A stretch of 64,000 bases of DNA from Prevotella sp. (GTDB taxonomy: Bacteria; Bacteroidota; Bacteroidia; Bacteroidales; Bacteroidaceae), in contig JAGAYI010000006.1 in assembly GCA_017940545.1 (NCBI GenBank), positions 62,001 to 126,000 of the forward strand. The letters run 5' to 3'. Below the pieces are notes generated by a model. The model searched no databases. It saw only the letters and a program-made list of their open reading frames with translations, and was not told the origin of the DNA. The first letter of the stretch is position 1. Every line of letters starts with the position of its first letter. The translations under genes and the position numbers were made by a program. Positions 16,166-23,862 of this stretch are shown here, piece after piece.

Positions 16166-17674
16166 TTAGAATTCCTGCATTCGGGAATCAAAGTCACGGG
16201 CACCGCCTTTCTCATGGAATAATTTCTGTAGTAGGCGTACGCGCATGTTGGTAATGGTTTGTGGTGAGGTGGCTGTCAGCACGGCCAGTTCGGAGGGAAT
16301 GAAGCGTAAGCGAATGAGCAGGCAAACGTTAAACTCCTTGGGCGTGAGTGAGGCCGCAGCGTTGATACGGGCCAAAAAGGCAGGTGCCTGCTGGCGTAAC
16401 AACTGTTGTAGCTCTGCCCAATCGTCGCTGGTGGCAGCCTGTCCGCGATCGGCCAGACGGTGCAGTCGGCTGACAGCCGGAGCTGAGAGCAATTCCTCGT
16501 TGATGTGCCACGATAGGTAACGCTGGTTCAGCTCGTCAATCTCTTCATGCAGGCGGGCAATGCGCCGACGGTGGTAGAGCACAGCTCCGAGGGTGCTAGC
16601 CAGCAGCACTACGATGACTGCCAGCAGCCAGATGACGGTACGCATGGCGCGTCGTTGCTCTGTATTACGGTCGAACTGGGCCTGTGTGTCGATGACGGCC
16701 GCAGCGTCCGTCTGCTTGTATTGCTCGTTGTAGTAGTTGTTCAGCTCTTTGCTGAGTGTAAGGGCCTGTGCTGTGTTGTTATGCGTTTCGTAGTAGTAGA
16801 TGAGTGAGCGCAAGGCACTGATACGTACGTTTGGTGCAAAGCTGCTGCGGGCGATGTGCCACATGCCGACGGCTGTTTCTTCCTGTCCTTCGCTGGCAAA
16901 GATGTTGGCCTGTAGCATGTAGCCCTTGTCAAGTGGCATGAGTTGCAGGGCCTGTTGCAGTAGTTTTTTAGCCTGTTGGCGTTCGCCTTGTTGGAGCCGG
17001 TAGCCGGCTTCGTTGATGAGTGCCGTAGAGCGGACTTCTCTGCTGGTGTTTGCCAACAGGGGGCGGCAGCAGTCGATGTAGTAAGCAGCACTGTCCGTCT
17101 GTTCCATGTCCTCGAAAGTGGTGGTTAGGTTGTTCATGGTCCGTACCTGCCGCTCGGTGTCTTCCATTTGTCGGGCAACGTCGAGTGCCATGTGGTAATA
17201 ATGGAGTGTGGCGGTGTTGTTGTTGGCATTGTCGTTCACATCGCCCAATACACTATAGAGCAGGAAACGGACATTATCGTCAGCACAGTCAGCCTGTTGC
17301 TCGGCCTGTTTCAATAATGTGATGGCTTCGTGGGTACGTTGCAGGTTGTAGAGGGCAATGCCATGCTGCAGCTGGGAGCGTAGCAATAACGATTTGTCGT
17401 AGTGTTCTTCATAATATGCATGACTTCGGGCAATGAGCGAGTCGTCGCCCATGACGATACCATTGGCATGTGCTGCCTCCGTAAACAGCAGTCCGTAGTA
17501 GGCGCTGTCGGCTTCTGTCGTCAGGCTGTCGGTATTGATGGCGGCCAGCAGGTTCATGGCAGAGTCGGGGTGCTGGCTTAGCTGTCGCTCAGCTTCCAGC
17601 AACGTGGCATTGCGGGAGTGCTCGGCTGAGCATCCCGCAATGACGAGAGAGAGAAGGATAATGAGTTGTCTCAT
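16166..17674 (-). CDS. TPR lipoprotein with one TM helix and C-terminal LuxR-like HTH
   Basis: The 502-residue product starts with a lipobox signal (LIILLSLVIAGC, Cys15) and continues with TPR-like repeats to about residue 330. A transmembrane helix follows (TVIWLLAVIVVLLASTLGAV, about 344-363), then a coiled linker (HEEIDELNQRY) and a C-terminal segment. The last part, LTPKEFNVCLLIRLRFIPSE followed by LAVLTATSPQTITNMRVRLL, resembles a LuxR-type helix-turn-helix. That makes a membrane-anchored one-component regulator with a periplasmic TPR sensor plausible. Such proteins occur in Prevotella and Bacteroides, and the ligand is unknown. It abuts the TonB-domain gene (1 bp apart), and the TPR gene farther upstream lies on the same strand, so a three-gene operon is likely. 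Confidence 0.72.
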   Translation of the reverse strand: MRQLIILLSLVIAGCSAEHSRNATLLEAERQLSQHPDSAMNLLAAINTDSLTTEADSAYYGLLFTEAAHANGIVMGDDSLIARSHAYYEEHYDKSLLLRSQLQHGIALYNLQRTHEAITLLKQAEQQADCADDNVRFLLYSVLGDVNDNANNNTATLHYYHMALDVARQMEDTERQVRTMNNLTTTFEDMEQTDSAAYYIDCCRPLLANTSREVRSTALINEAGYRLQQGERQQAKKLLQQALQLMPLDKGYMLQANIFASEGQEETAVGMWHIARSSFAPNVRISALRSLIYYYETHNNTAQALTLSKELNNYYNEQYKQTDAAAVIDTQAQFDRNTEQRRAMRTVIWLLAVIVVLLASTLGAVLYHRRRIARLHEEIDELNQRYLSWHINEELLSAPAVSRLHRLADRGQAATSDDWAELQQLLRQQAPAFLARINAAASLTPKEFNVCLLIRLRFIPSELAVLTATSPQTITNMRVRLLQKLFHEKGGARDFDSRMQEF

Positions 17675-18091
17675 TTAGTTGAGTTTGAAGACGATAGGTA
17701 GGGCAAATTTTACGTTGACGGGTTGCCCTTCCTGATATCCTGGCGTCCAACGTGGCATCAGTTTCACCACACGCAGGGCCTCGGCGTCCAGTGAGGGGTA
17801 GGCGCTTTGCAGGATTGTAGGGTCTTTGATGTTTCCCTCCTTATCTACTATAAACTCCACGAGGACTCTTCCCTGAATCTTGTTCTTGGCAGCGTCTTTC
17901 GGATATTTGACGTTCTCCATGAGAAACTTTGCCAACTCGGAGTTGTTCTCGCCGAACTGAGGCATCTGTTCGCAAGTGTCGAGTACGCGCTCCACGGGTT
18001 TCTTCTTAGATACGACGGTCTTCTGGGCCGAAATGGTTGTCAGTCCCAGCATGGCCACGAGTGACAATAGGATGATTTTTTTCTTGTTCAT
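17675..18091 (-). CDS. Small TonB C-terminal-domain protein
   Basis: The 138-residue product has a signal peptide (cut near TISAQ) and a TonB C-terminal domain: FLMENVKYPKDAAKNKIQGR, then VLVEFIVDKEGNIKDPTILQ, and VVKLMPRWTPGYQEGQPVNV. Full TonB proteins have an N-terminal inner-membrane anchor that couples to ExbBD and a Pro-rich linker; both are missing here. It is therefore unlikely to energise transport by itself. Short free TonB domains are common in Bacteroidetes, often next to TPR or sensor genes, and their role is not settled. Its position between a TPR/HTH regulator and a TPR protein suggests a shared envelope-sensing function. Confidence 0.8.
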   Translation of the reverse strand: MNKKKIILLSLVAMLGLTTISAQKTVVSKKKPVERVLDTCEQMPQFGENNSELAKFLMENVKYPKDAAKNKIQGRVLVEFIVDKEGNIKDPTILQSAYPSLDAEALRVVKLMPRWTPGYQEGQPVNVKFALPIVFKLN

Positions 18092-18103
18092 TGCTTTTTC
18101 ATT

Positions 18104-19264
18104 TTAGGGTTTGACTTGTTGGTTGTCCGGACTATTATTGGTTTTGTACAATTCTAAGTATTTATGCGCTTCGTTGATCATCTGACGCGTTTCGTCGTCC
18201 TGTTCCTGATCGTTGTCCTCTGCCATTTCGAGGAACATCGTGAAATAGTCGATGGCTTCCTGCAAAGGTCTTGGTATTGCCGTGTCATAACGCTGGTCAA
18301 AGTCAGGATTCAGGGTCTTGGCCTGTTCGTACATCGCAACACAGCAGACCGCAATATTATAGAGGTAGGACAGTGACGTGCCATCACATTCACGGGCTTT
18401 CTTCCATTCTCCGTAGGCAAATTCGTATTTCTCCATGCCATAGTAGGCTTTTGCCCGATAGTCGTGAATCAGCTTCATGACCGTTTTGTCAGGCTGCAAC
18501 ATGTAATAGGCATTGTAAAGGTAGTCCAGCCCCTCTTCATAGTGCTTCAGCTCCACACTGATCATGCCCAGACGGTAAAGACAGCCAGGTTTCTTGGGCT
18601 TGCTGAAGTTGTTGGCACGTAAGAGGTACTCGTATGCCTGTTGCTTGTCATTCATGTAGTCGTAGGCCATTCCCATGGAGTATAAGGCCAGGAAGGTGGT
18701 ATCGCCGGCGGCCAGCAGCTTCTGATACTGCTCGGCGGCAGGACGGAACTGACGGTCGAGGTATAGGCAGTTGGCCAGTGTGCGGTTGATGAGCAGGTTG
18801 GTGGAGTCGCGATGATAGTAGTCGCGTGCAAAGGTAACGGCGTCCCCAGCTTTGTCCTGGTCACAGAGCACCGTGCACAGACGGGCCAGTACCTCGGCAT
18901 CCATCGGGAAGCGCTGCAATAGTTGCAAACCGCTATTGAGCAACTGCTTGTTTTCTTTCAGGTAACTGTAGCTAAAGAAGAGCTGGCGCATGGCGTCGTG
19001 CGTCATGCTGTCGGCTGGTATGTCGGCCAGCAGCGTGATGCATTGCCGATAGTCGCAGCGCTGATACAGGCAGTTGGCCAGCTTCTGTCGTGTCTCGTGT
19101 GTCTGGTCTTCTTTGTACGCCTGTTGGTAATAGCCCAGTGCCGCGTGTGTGTCGTAGAGTTCCATACAACTGTCGCCAAGGGCAATCAACGTTTCTTGGG
19201 CTGTGGCGTATGTCAGACTTAACAGCGTCAGCATACAGAGCAGTAGTAATCTTTTTCTGTGCAT
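18104..19264 (-). CDS. Secreted TPR-repeat protein
   Basis: The 386-residue product starts at the ATG complementary to 19262-19264, which directly precedes a signal peptide (HRKRLLLLCMLTLLSLTYAT, cut at AQ). An upstream in-frame ATG at 19306 would add 14 polar residues before it. The mature part is a solenoid of tetratricopeptide-like repeats, for example AALGYYQQAYKEDQ, RPAAEQYQKLLAAGDTTFLA and LYSMGMAYDYMNDKQQAYEY. TPR solenoids bind peptides or proteins. No enzymatic motif is seen. It is likely co-transcribed with the TonB-domain gene (12 bp downstream) and the TPR/HTH gene. Function is not known. Confidence 0.75.
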   Translation of the reverse strand: MHRKRLLLLCMLTLLSLTYATAQETLIALGDSCMELYDTHAALGYYQQAYKEDQTHETRQKLANCLYQRCDYRQCITLLADIPADSMTHDAMRQLFFSYSYLKENKQLLNSGLQLLQRFPMDAEVLARLCTVLCDQDKAGDAVTFARDYYHRDSTNLLINRTLANCLYLDRQFRPAAEQYQKLLAAGDTTFLALYSMGMAYDYMNDKQQAYEYLLRANNFSKPKKPGCLYRLGMISVELKHYEEGLDYLYNAYYMLQPDKTVMKLIHDYRAKAYYGMEKYEFAYGEWKKARECDGTSLSYLYNIAVCCVAMYEQAKTLNPDFDQRYDTAIPRPLQEAIDYFTMFLEMAEDNDQEQDDETRQMINEAHKYLELYKTNNSPDNQQVKP

Positions 19265-19377
19265 GTTTCTTTTCGTTTTCTGCTGCAAAAGTAGTTTTTT
19301 CGGCATTTCCCTGCAAATAAATAATTACAAATTATTACACACATGCCGAAAAAGTCATATCTTTGACCTGCGGTCTT

Positions 19378-19441
19378 AGGTACTCACGCTCGAGAAAACT
19401 CCAAATTCTTTTGGTTTTCTCCTCGCTTAATCGTACCTTTG
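19378..19441 (+). promoter_or_regulatory. Promoter inside an imperfect hairpin upstream of the transposase gene
   Basis: TTTG (19410-19413), 20 bp and TACCTTTG (19434-19441) match the consensus promoter, only 5 bp before the ATG at 19447. The same segment folds as an imperfect inverted repeat: GGTAC and GCTCGAGAAAAC on the left pair with GTTTTCTC..CGC and GTACC on the right. The transcript would be nearly leaderless. Confidence 0.6.
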
Positions 19442-19446
19442 TCACT

Positions 19447-20511
19447 ATGAACGAGCGGAAAAGGGAAGAGAAATTGCGTTTCGCAGGCGAGAAGAAACCG
19501 TCGATGCACCGGCGGAGTGACGACCACGACTATCATGGCCGTTGTTTCTATATGGTGACAATGGCGGTTGAGGGACGGTTACCGCTATTGGGATGGCTGG
19601 TGGGGAATGACGACGAGTCTGAAGGTAGCCCTGATGCTCCCCGTGTTGAGCTGTCACCTTTGGGACTGGCTGTGAACAAGGCCTGGTCGGCTATAAGCAG
19701 TATCTATCCGCAGGTGGCGGTTGTAGCCCAGTAGGTGATGCCTGATCATTTCCATGGCATACTCTATTTCCGTGAGGCTACCGACGTGCATCTGGGGCAG
19801 GTTGTCAAGGGCTTCAAGCTGGCGTGCAACAGGGCACTGCGTGGGCTATTGGTTGCGATGGTATCGCAACCTGCAAGGGAAGGACAGGATGTTGAAGGTG
19901 AAGGGCAAGCGGCCCTTCGCTTGTTCGCTGCGAAATCTTCGCAGCCCATGGAAAAGGCCACCTTGTGGGAGCGTGGCTACAACGACCGCATACTCCACAA
20001 CTATAGCACTCTTGACAAATGGAAAGCCTACCTTCGTGATAACCCTCGTCGGCTGGCCATCAAACGTGCACACCCAGACTTCTTCCGCGTTCGCTTTGGG
20101 CTAACCGTCGCAGGACAGACCTACGCTGCCATTGGCAACCGCTTCTTGCTGAATCATCCGCTGAAATTGCAAGTTCAATGCTCCCGTCGTCTGACGGAAG
20201 AGGAGATACAGGAACGGGTGGATTTCTTTCTGGAACAGGCACGTAAAGGTGCTGTTCTGGTGTCACCAGCCATCTCGCCTGGTGAGCAGGCTGTGATGAG
20301 AGCCGCCATAGATGCGCATCTGCCACTCATCTTCCTGACACCGTGGGGCTTCAATACCTTCTCCAAGCCTGGTCACCAGTACTATGAGGCTTGTGCGGCA
20401 GGCCGTTTTCTCATTCTGGCACCTTGGGAACACCAAAATGAACGTGTGCCGCTGACACGTACGATGTGTCTGACACTGAACAGCATGACGAAAGCAATTG
20501 GTGGACTGTAG
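19447..20511 (+). pseudogene. Y1 (IS200/RAYT-type) transposase gene with in-frame TAG
   Basis: A single frame runs from ATG 19447 to the stop at 20511 (354 codons), interrupted by a TAG at 19732-19734. Before the stop the protein ends ...YPQVAVVAQ; directly after it comes VMPDHFHGILYF, which contains the HUH motif (His-Phe-His). The first beta strand (GRCFYMVTMAVEGRLPLL) lies before the stop, so a restart at the GTG 19735 would lack part of the fold. Known relatives read through this position with a sense codon. The C-terminal 150 or so residues (LVSPAISPGEQAVMRAAIDA to NSMTKAI) look like a separate Rossmann/SLOG-type domain. I infer a recently inactivated gene; suppression of the TAG is the alternative. 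Confidence 0.8.
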
Positions 20512-20530
20512 ATCAAATGAAGTTTAATCC

Positions 20531-20563
20531 TAAAAACTGAATGCCTATGGGCTGAGAGAAATA
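20531..20563 (+). repeat. 33-bp inverted-repeat copy A
   Basis: The 33 bp from TAAAAACTGAATGCC to GGGCTGAGAGAAATA recur exactly, inverted, at 23079-23111. After the repeat, copy A continues TAAAAGGACATATA. Copy B has a 15-bp hairpin (around GATGCGTAGCATC) before the same AGGACATATA. Copy A begins 20 bp after the transposase stop codon. Confidence 0.95.
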
Positions 20564-20583
20564 TAAAAGGACATATACAACAA

Positions 20584-20613
20584 TCCCCCGTCAATGTTTG
20601 GAATGACGGGGGA
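20584..20613. terminator. Bidirectional intrinsic terminator
   Basis: TCCCCCGTCA (20584-20593) pairs perfectly with TGACGGGGGA (20604-20613), loop of 10, followed by ATTTCTATTATTT. It lies between the convergent transposase and zinc-ribbon genes. Confidence 0.88.
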
Positions 20614-20649
20614 ATTTCTATTATTTATACAATAGTGATTTGCGTGTAC

Positions 20650-21699
20650 TTAGTATTTATCCTTATAAGGAGTACTTTCGTATCCTTTGCTATTAAGCTT
20701 AGCTACCCATTTGTCAAGCAGTTTCTTTCCTTGCGATTTAAACAGCTTTACATTACCAAAGTATTTTACGAAGATTGGACTAATTGCATAATAGGTCTTA
20801 ATAAACAAACGTCCATACCACGTTTCATCAAGTGTAAAGTCTCTAAATCTACGGAGCGTCCATACTTCAGGGCAATCGTATGAGCCATAAACGGCAGTAG
20901 CAACATAGCAGCCAGAGGTGTCAACTTCGGGATTGGAAAATGAAGAATCATACTTCCTAATCTTATCACCATAGGAATTGATAATATTAATATTACCTTC
21001 TTTGTCTTGTAGATACTTCACGTATTCCTTATGAATGCTTATTCCTGCTTTCCATGCTTCTACAGCTATTTCTGAATAATCATCACCAAAAACTGAACTT
21101 AGGGTATTACCGAATATATACATAATATCAGCAGAAGCGGAGGCATTATTACAATATTCTTGTAAATAGTTTAATTGAATCGAAGCATCAATACCTTTAT
21201 AATGAGATGTCGCCGCATTAAAAAGCATTGACGATATATTAGAGTTACGTACAAGTACTTCATTAAGGGCTTTTTTCTGCTCTTCTGGATCGGAAACATG
21301 ATCTTTAATTAGTTGTACAACAGACTCCAGACAATTCGTTATTGAATTTGCAGCACTCCATATTTCAGCAATTTTGCATCCCATAGCTTTAAAATAGACA
21401 ACATAATAATTTGCCTCCCAACTACTTGGGTCTTTCACAAGTATCATATCATAATACTTGGTTGCATTTTCACTATTGTCAGAGTCCTTAGCTCTACGGG
21501 CAACCTCGTATAGGTTTTTCAATTCATCAGAGGTATCTACTTTAACAGTACCCTTGACATCGACAGTTCCTTCTACCATCATTTTCTTGGCTTCCTCTAC
21601 GGAATATTTCGTTCCGCAAGATTGGCAGACAAATACGCCGCCTTCTTTGATTAGATTAGTGCTTCCGCACATTTCACATTTTAAAGCTTTCATACTCAT
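20650..21699 (-). CDS. Zinc-ribbon protein with C-terminal CFI-box domain
   Basis: The 349-residue product begins with a four-cysteine zinc ribbon (CEMCGSTNLIKEGG, CQSCGTKYSVEEAKK). An acidic helical middle region follows, and then the hallmark GCYVATAVYGSYDCPEVW and TLRRFRDFTLDETWYGR of the CFI-box C-terminal domain (about residues 268-315), followed by a hydrophobic stretch. CFI-box proteins are widespread in bacteria but have no settled function. The gene is AT-rich compared with its surroundings. It lies 33 bp downstream of the SPFH-GYF gene on the same strand, both inside a pair of 33-bp inverted repeats, so I infer a two-gene module, possibly transferred. The second ATG (codon 3) is an alternative start. 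Confidence 0.8.
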   Translation of the reverse strand: MSMKALKCEMCGSTNLIKEGGVFVCQSCGTKYSVEEAKKMMVEGTVDVKGTVKVDTSDELKNLYEVARRAKDSDNSENATKYYDMILVKDPSSWEANYYVVYFKAMGCKIAEIWSAANSITNCLESVVQLIKDHVSDPEEQKKALNEVLVRNSNISSMLFNAATSHYKGIDASIQLNYLQEYCNNASASADIMYIFGNTLSSVFGDDYSEIAVEAWKAGISIHKEYVKYLQDKEGNINIINSYGDKIRKYDSSFSNPEVDTSGCYVATAVYGSYDCPEVWTLRRFRDFTLDETWYGRLFIKTYYAISPIFVKYFGNVKLFKSQGKKLLDKWVAKLNSKGYESTPYKDKY

Positions 21700-21732
21700 T
21701 TATTTTTAGTTATTGAATTTGTCTGATGATAA

Positions 21733-22842
21733 TTACAAGTTCATTGGTGGTGGGACTATGTTATTAAATAATGTAGTCAATTCTGGCACCTCTTTTAGTC
21801 TGACCCAATTTGCCATACCCGCAGTCCACACAGGTGTTTCACCATTAACCTTACCCTGCTGAATAAGTCTTTGTATGCTTGCCACAGTTTGTCCACCTAT
21901 CTGTGCGCCATCCATGTGGATGTAGTATTGCTTATCCATGTTTAAAGGTGGGGGTGTCGGATTAGGATTTGTATTAATCATTTGGGAAGACATCTGAGCC
22001 ATCGCGCTACCGGCCGTAACACCGGCTCCGAGGCCAACTCCCATTCCGACCATTTGCCCTCCAGCACCTTCATTGCTTGCAGCTTTTTCTAACACATCAA
22101 AGCTACGTTCCATCTGATAAACGTCTTTTCCGGTGATATTGAGCCTTGCCATCATTGCCTTTGCTTCCTTAAGCTTGATTACGCTCTCATCATGCTCAGG
22201 CACGTTTACTGACATAATTGAGAACTCTTTTATCTCTATACCGTACTTACCCATTACGTCGTTAAGCTGTGATTCACACTCTTCCGACATGGGGATTAGT
22301 TCAGTGTTAATATCGAGAATGGAAACATTTCTTTCGACAATCTGTTTTGCCAGGAGCGAATTAAGTGCTTGAATCAGTCTTCCTTTAAAGTATTGACTGA
22401 TTTTGTCAGCGGTAAAGACTGACATGTTACCAATCAGCGTTTCTAAGAACAGACGAGGATCTTTTATTCGCAAACCATATTGACCATTAGAACGGACTGG
22501 TACAATTATCTTATATTTTGGGTCTTCAAGTAGAATGGGTTGCGGTGTTCCCCAAGGCATATCCAATTTGCTAATCTGGTTGATAAACCAAACTTCTGCC
22601 TTAAATGGGGAATCTCCGCCAAAAGGTATGTTTATGACCTTATTAAGCAACGGTATATTCTCTGACGATAGAGTATATGTGCCAGAAGTGAAAGCATCCA
22701 GAATCTCGCCTCCTTTTACAAAGAAGGCTGTTTGTGAAGGATAAACTATCAGTTGAGAACCTAGTTTTAGGTCATCAGATGGAAACTTGTAGCAAAACTC
22801 TCCATCTACTATGTCACACTTTATTACATTGATTAGTGCCAT
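21733..22842 (-). CDS. SPFH-domain protein with C-terminal GYF_2 domain
   Basis: The 369-residue product resembles the bacterial family often labelled virion-core-like or YdjL-like. An SPFH/Band-7 domain covers about 25-235 (SQLIVYPSQTAFFVKGGEIL, FGGDSPFKAEVWFINQISKL, YGIEIKEFSIMSVNVPEHDE). A Gly-Ala-Met-rich linker follows (GGQMVGMGVGLGAGVTAGSA), then a C-terminal GYF_2/DUF4339 module (QYYIHMDGAQIGGQTVASIQ, ETPVWTAGMANWVRLKEVPE). SPFH proteins form membrane-associated oligomeric scaffolds; GYF_2 domains bind peptides. The true partner is probably the neighbouring zinc-ribbon CFI-box protein. No signal peptide is present. The function is unknown. Confidence 0.82.
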   Translation of the reverse strand: MALINVIKCDIVDGEFCYKFPSDDLKLGSQLIVYPSQTAFFVKGGEILDAFTSGTYTLSSENIPLLNKVINIPFGGDSPFKAEVWFINQISKLDMPWGTPQPILLEDPKYKIIVPVRSNGQYGLRIKDPRLFLETLIGNMSVFTADKISQYFKGRLIQALNSLLAKQIVERNVSILDINTELIPMSEECESQLNDVMGKYGIEIKEFSIMSVNVPEHDESVIKLKEAKAMMARLNITGKDVYQMERSFDVLEKAASNEGAGGQMVGMGVGLGAGVTAGSAMAQMSSQMINTNPNPTPPPLNMDKQYYIHMDGAQIGGQTVASIQRLIQQGKVNGETPVWTAGMANWVRLKEVPELTTLFNNIVPPPMNL

Positions 22843-22860
22843 ATCTTATTGTTTCTAGTA

Positions 22861-23127
22861 GTTATAAAAATGTACAAAAAGAAAAACGTGAGCAATTTAC
22901 TTCGCTTACGTTTCGGAGGTATTGGGGATAACCTATGTAGCTTAAACGAGTAAAAGCTCACGCCTTCTGGCGTGAACTATCTACTTCAGTTCTTGCTACA
23001 TTCGTCTAATTCCCCAATTATCCGAAACAAGAATCAAAAGCGGACGTCCATCCTATATGTCCTTGATGCTACGCATCGTATTTCTCTCAGCCCATAGGCA
23101 TTCAGTTTTTATGGTTATACAATAAAT
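22861..23127. other. Multi-hairpin structured element
   Basis: No reading frame is convincing here. Hairpin 1: ACGTGAGC (22886-22893) with GCTTACGT (22904-22911). Long interrupted hairpin 2: GTTTCGGA, ATTGGGGA and ATGTAGC (22910-22941) pair in order with GCTACAT, TCCCCAAT and TCCGAAAC (22995-23028). Its tip is hairpin 3, TCACGCC-TTCT-GGCGTGA (22958-22975). A fourth hairpin, GATGC-TAC-GCATC, lies at 23064-23076, followed by the 33-bp repeat copy B. The order of pairing segments is more regular than chance would give. It could be a non-coding RNA, a transposon end or a recombination site. Confidence 0.7.
23079..23111 (-). repeat. 33-bp inverted-repeat copy B
   Basis: Exact reverse complement of 20531-20563. 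It lies 16 bp past the stop codon of the HepT-like gene. With copy A it brackets the SPFH/zinc-ribbon pair and the structured element. Confidence 0.95.
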
Positions 23128-23475
23128 TTATTTCAGTTCTTGAATCAATTGTACTATGATTGGCCGAAGTGCAGGAATGTCGGTGACAATTGTTTCCCAT
23201 AATTGTTCTGGACGAATTTTATAGTAACCATGTACCAGGACATGACGCATCCGTTCAATATCACTCCAATTAACCTCGGAATGTTTTGTACGATATTCCA
23301 ATGTCAGCTTATAGACTGCCTCACCGATGATTTCTACATGTTTTACCAATCCGAAATATACCACAGGGTCCGATTGGGCTTCATCCAATGTGTGATGGTC
23401 CTTGTAGTTAATAAGGACATCCATAGCCTGTAGCATGTGCTCAAGCCGTTCAATATCTCTAACCTCTTCTCTCAT
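23128..23475 (-). CDS. hepT: HEPN-domain toxin (HepT-like, DUF86)
   Basis: The 115-residue all-helical protein carries the HEPN active motif R-x4-H in RMRHVLVHGYY (Arg-His-Val-Leu-Val-His). DUF86/HepT proteins are ribonuclease-type toxins of HEPN-MNT toxin-antitoxin pairs. The nucleotidyltransferase partner is encoded just upstream with a 17-bp overlap, the standard arrangement. In known systems MntA adds AMP to a Tyr near the HEPN motif (the RX4HXY form); here GYY follows the His and supplies the matching tyrosine. The pair sits just outside the 33-bp repeat, in the accessory region. Confidence 0.85.
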   Translation of the reverse strand: MREEVRDIERLEHMLQAMDVLINYKDHHTLDEAQSDPVVYFGLVKHVEIIGEAVYKLTLEYRTKHSEVNWSDIERMRHVLVHGYYKIRPEQLWETIVTDIPALRPIIVQLIQELK

Positions 23476-23758
23476 AAATCAGTTGTTTATCACGGTTAGC
23501 ACTTTCTACGGCAAAGGGCATCAGACAGCCTTCTTCAATCAAATCAACACGACGACCGGTGCTTTTCTCCAGTTCGCCCATCATGTGGGATATTGCCAGA
23601 AGAGAAATATGAGCATCTTTGTCATACTCCACCAGAATATCCACATCGCTGTCCTCCGTCTGCTCACCACGAGCAAAGGAACCAAACAGCCATGCTCTCA
23701 GGACGGGTTGCGTCTTGAAATACTCGGCTATTTGCTGTGTCAACATCTGCGTACTCAT
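23459..23758 (-). CDS. mntA: MNT nucleotidyltransferase antitoxin (MntA-like)
   Basis: The 99-residue protein is a minimal nucleotidyltransferase. Its hallmark is GSFARGEQTEDSDVDILVEY (about 26-45), which gives GSx10DxD with the two metal-binding Asp residues. MntA enzymes neutralise HepT by AMPylation. The coding regions overlap by 17 bp, so translation is likely coupled. The start ATG is complementary to 23756-23758. The family usually has this length. Standing alone, the domain could belong to other nucleotidyltransferases, but the HEPN neighbour settles it. Confidence 0.87.
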   Translation of the reverse strand: MSTQMLTQQIAEYFKTQPVLRAWLFGSFARGEQTEDSDVDILVEYDKDAHISLLAISHMMGELEKSTGRRVDLIEEGCLMPFAVESANRDKQLIYERRG

Positions 23759-23862
23759 AGGCGTAGCAATTAGTTTCTGCAGGCAAAGATAAAAAGAATA
23801 ATTGATATTTGCAAGAAACGAGGATATTTTTTGTTTCCGTGTGCCAGTTCACTGAAAGCAAA

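Noticed and set aside
22886-23028. 6S RNA, SRP RNA or tmRNA
   Set aside because: The long interrupted hairpin recalls 6S RNA, but none of the conserved bases I know for these RNAs could be placed.
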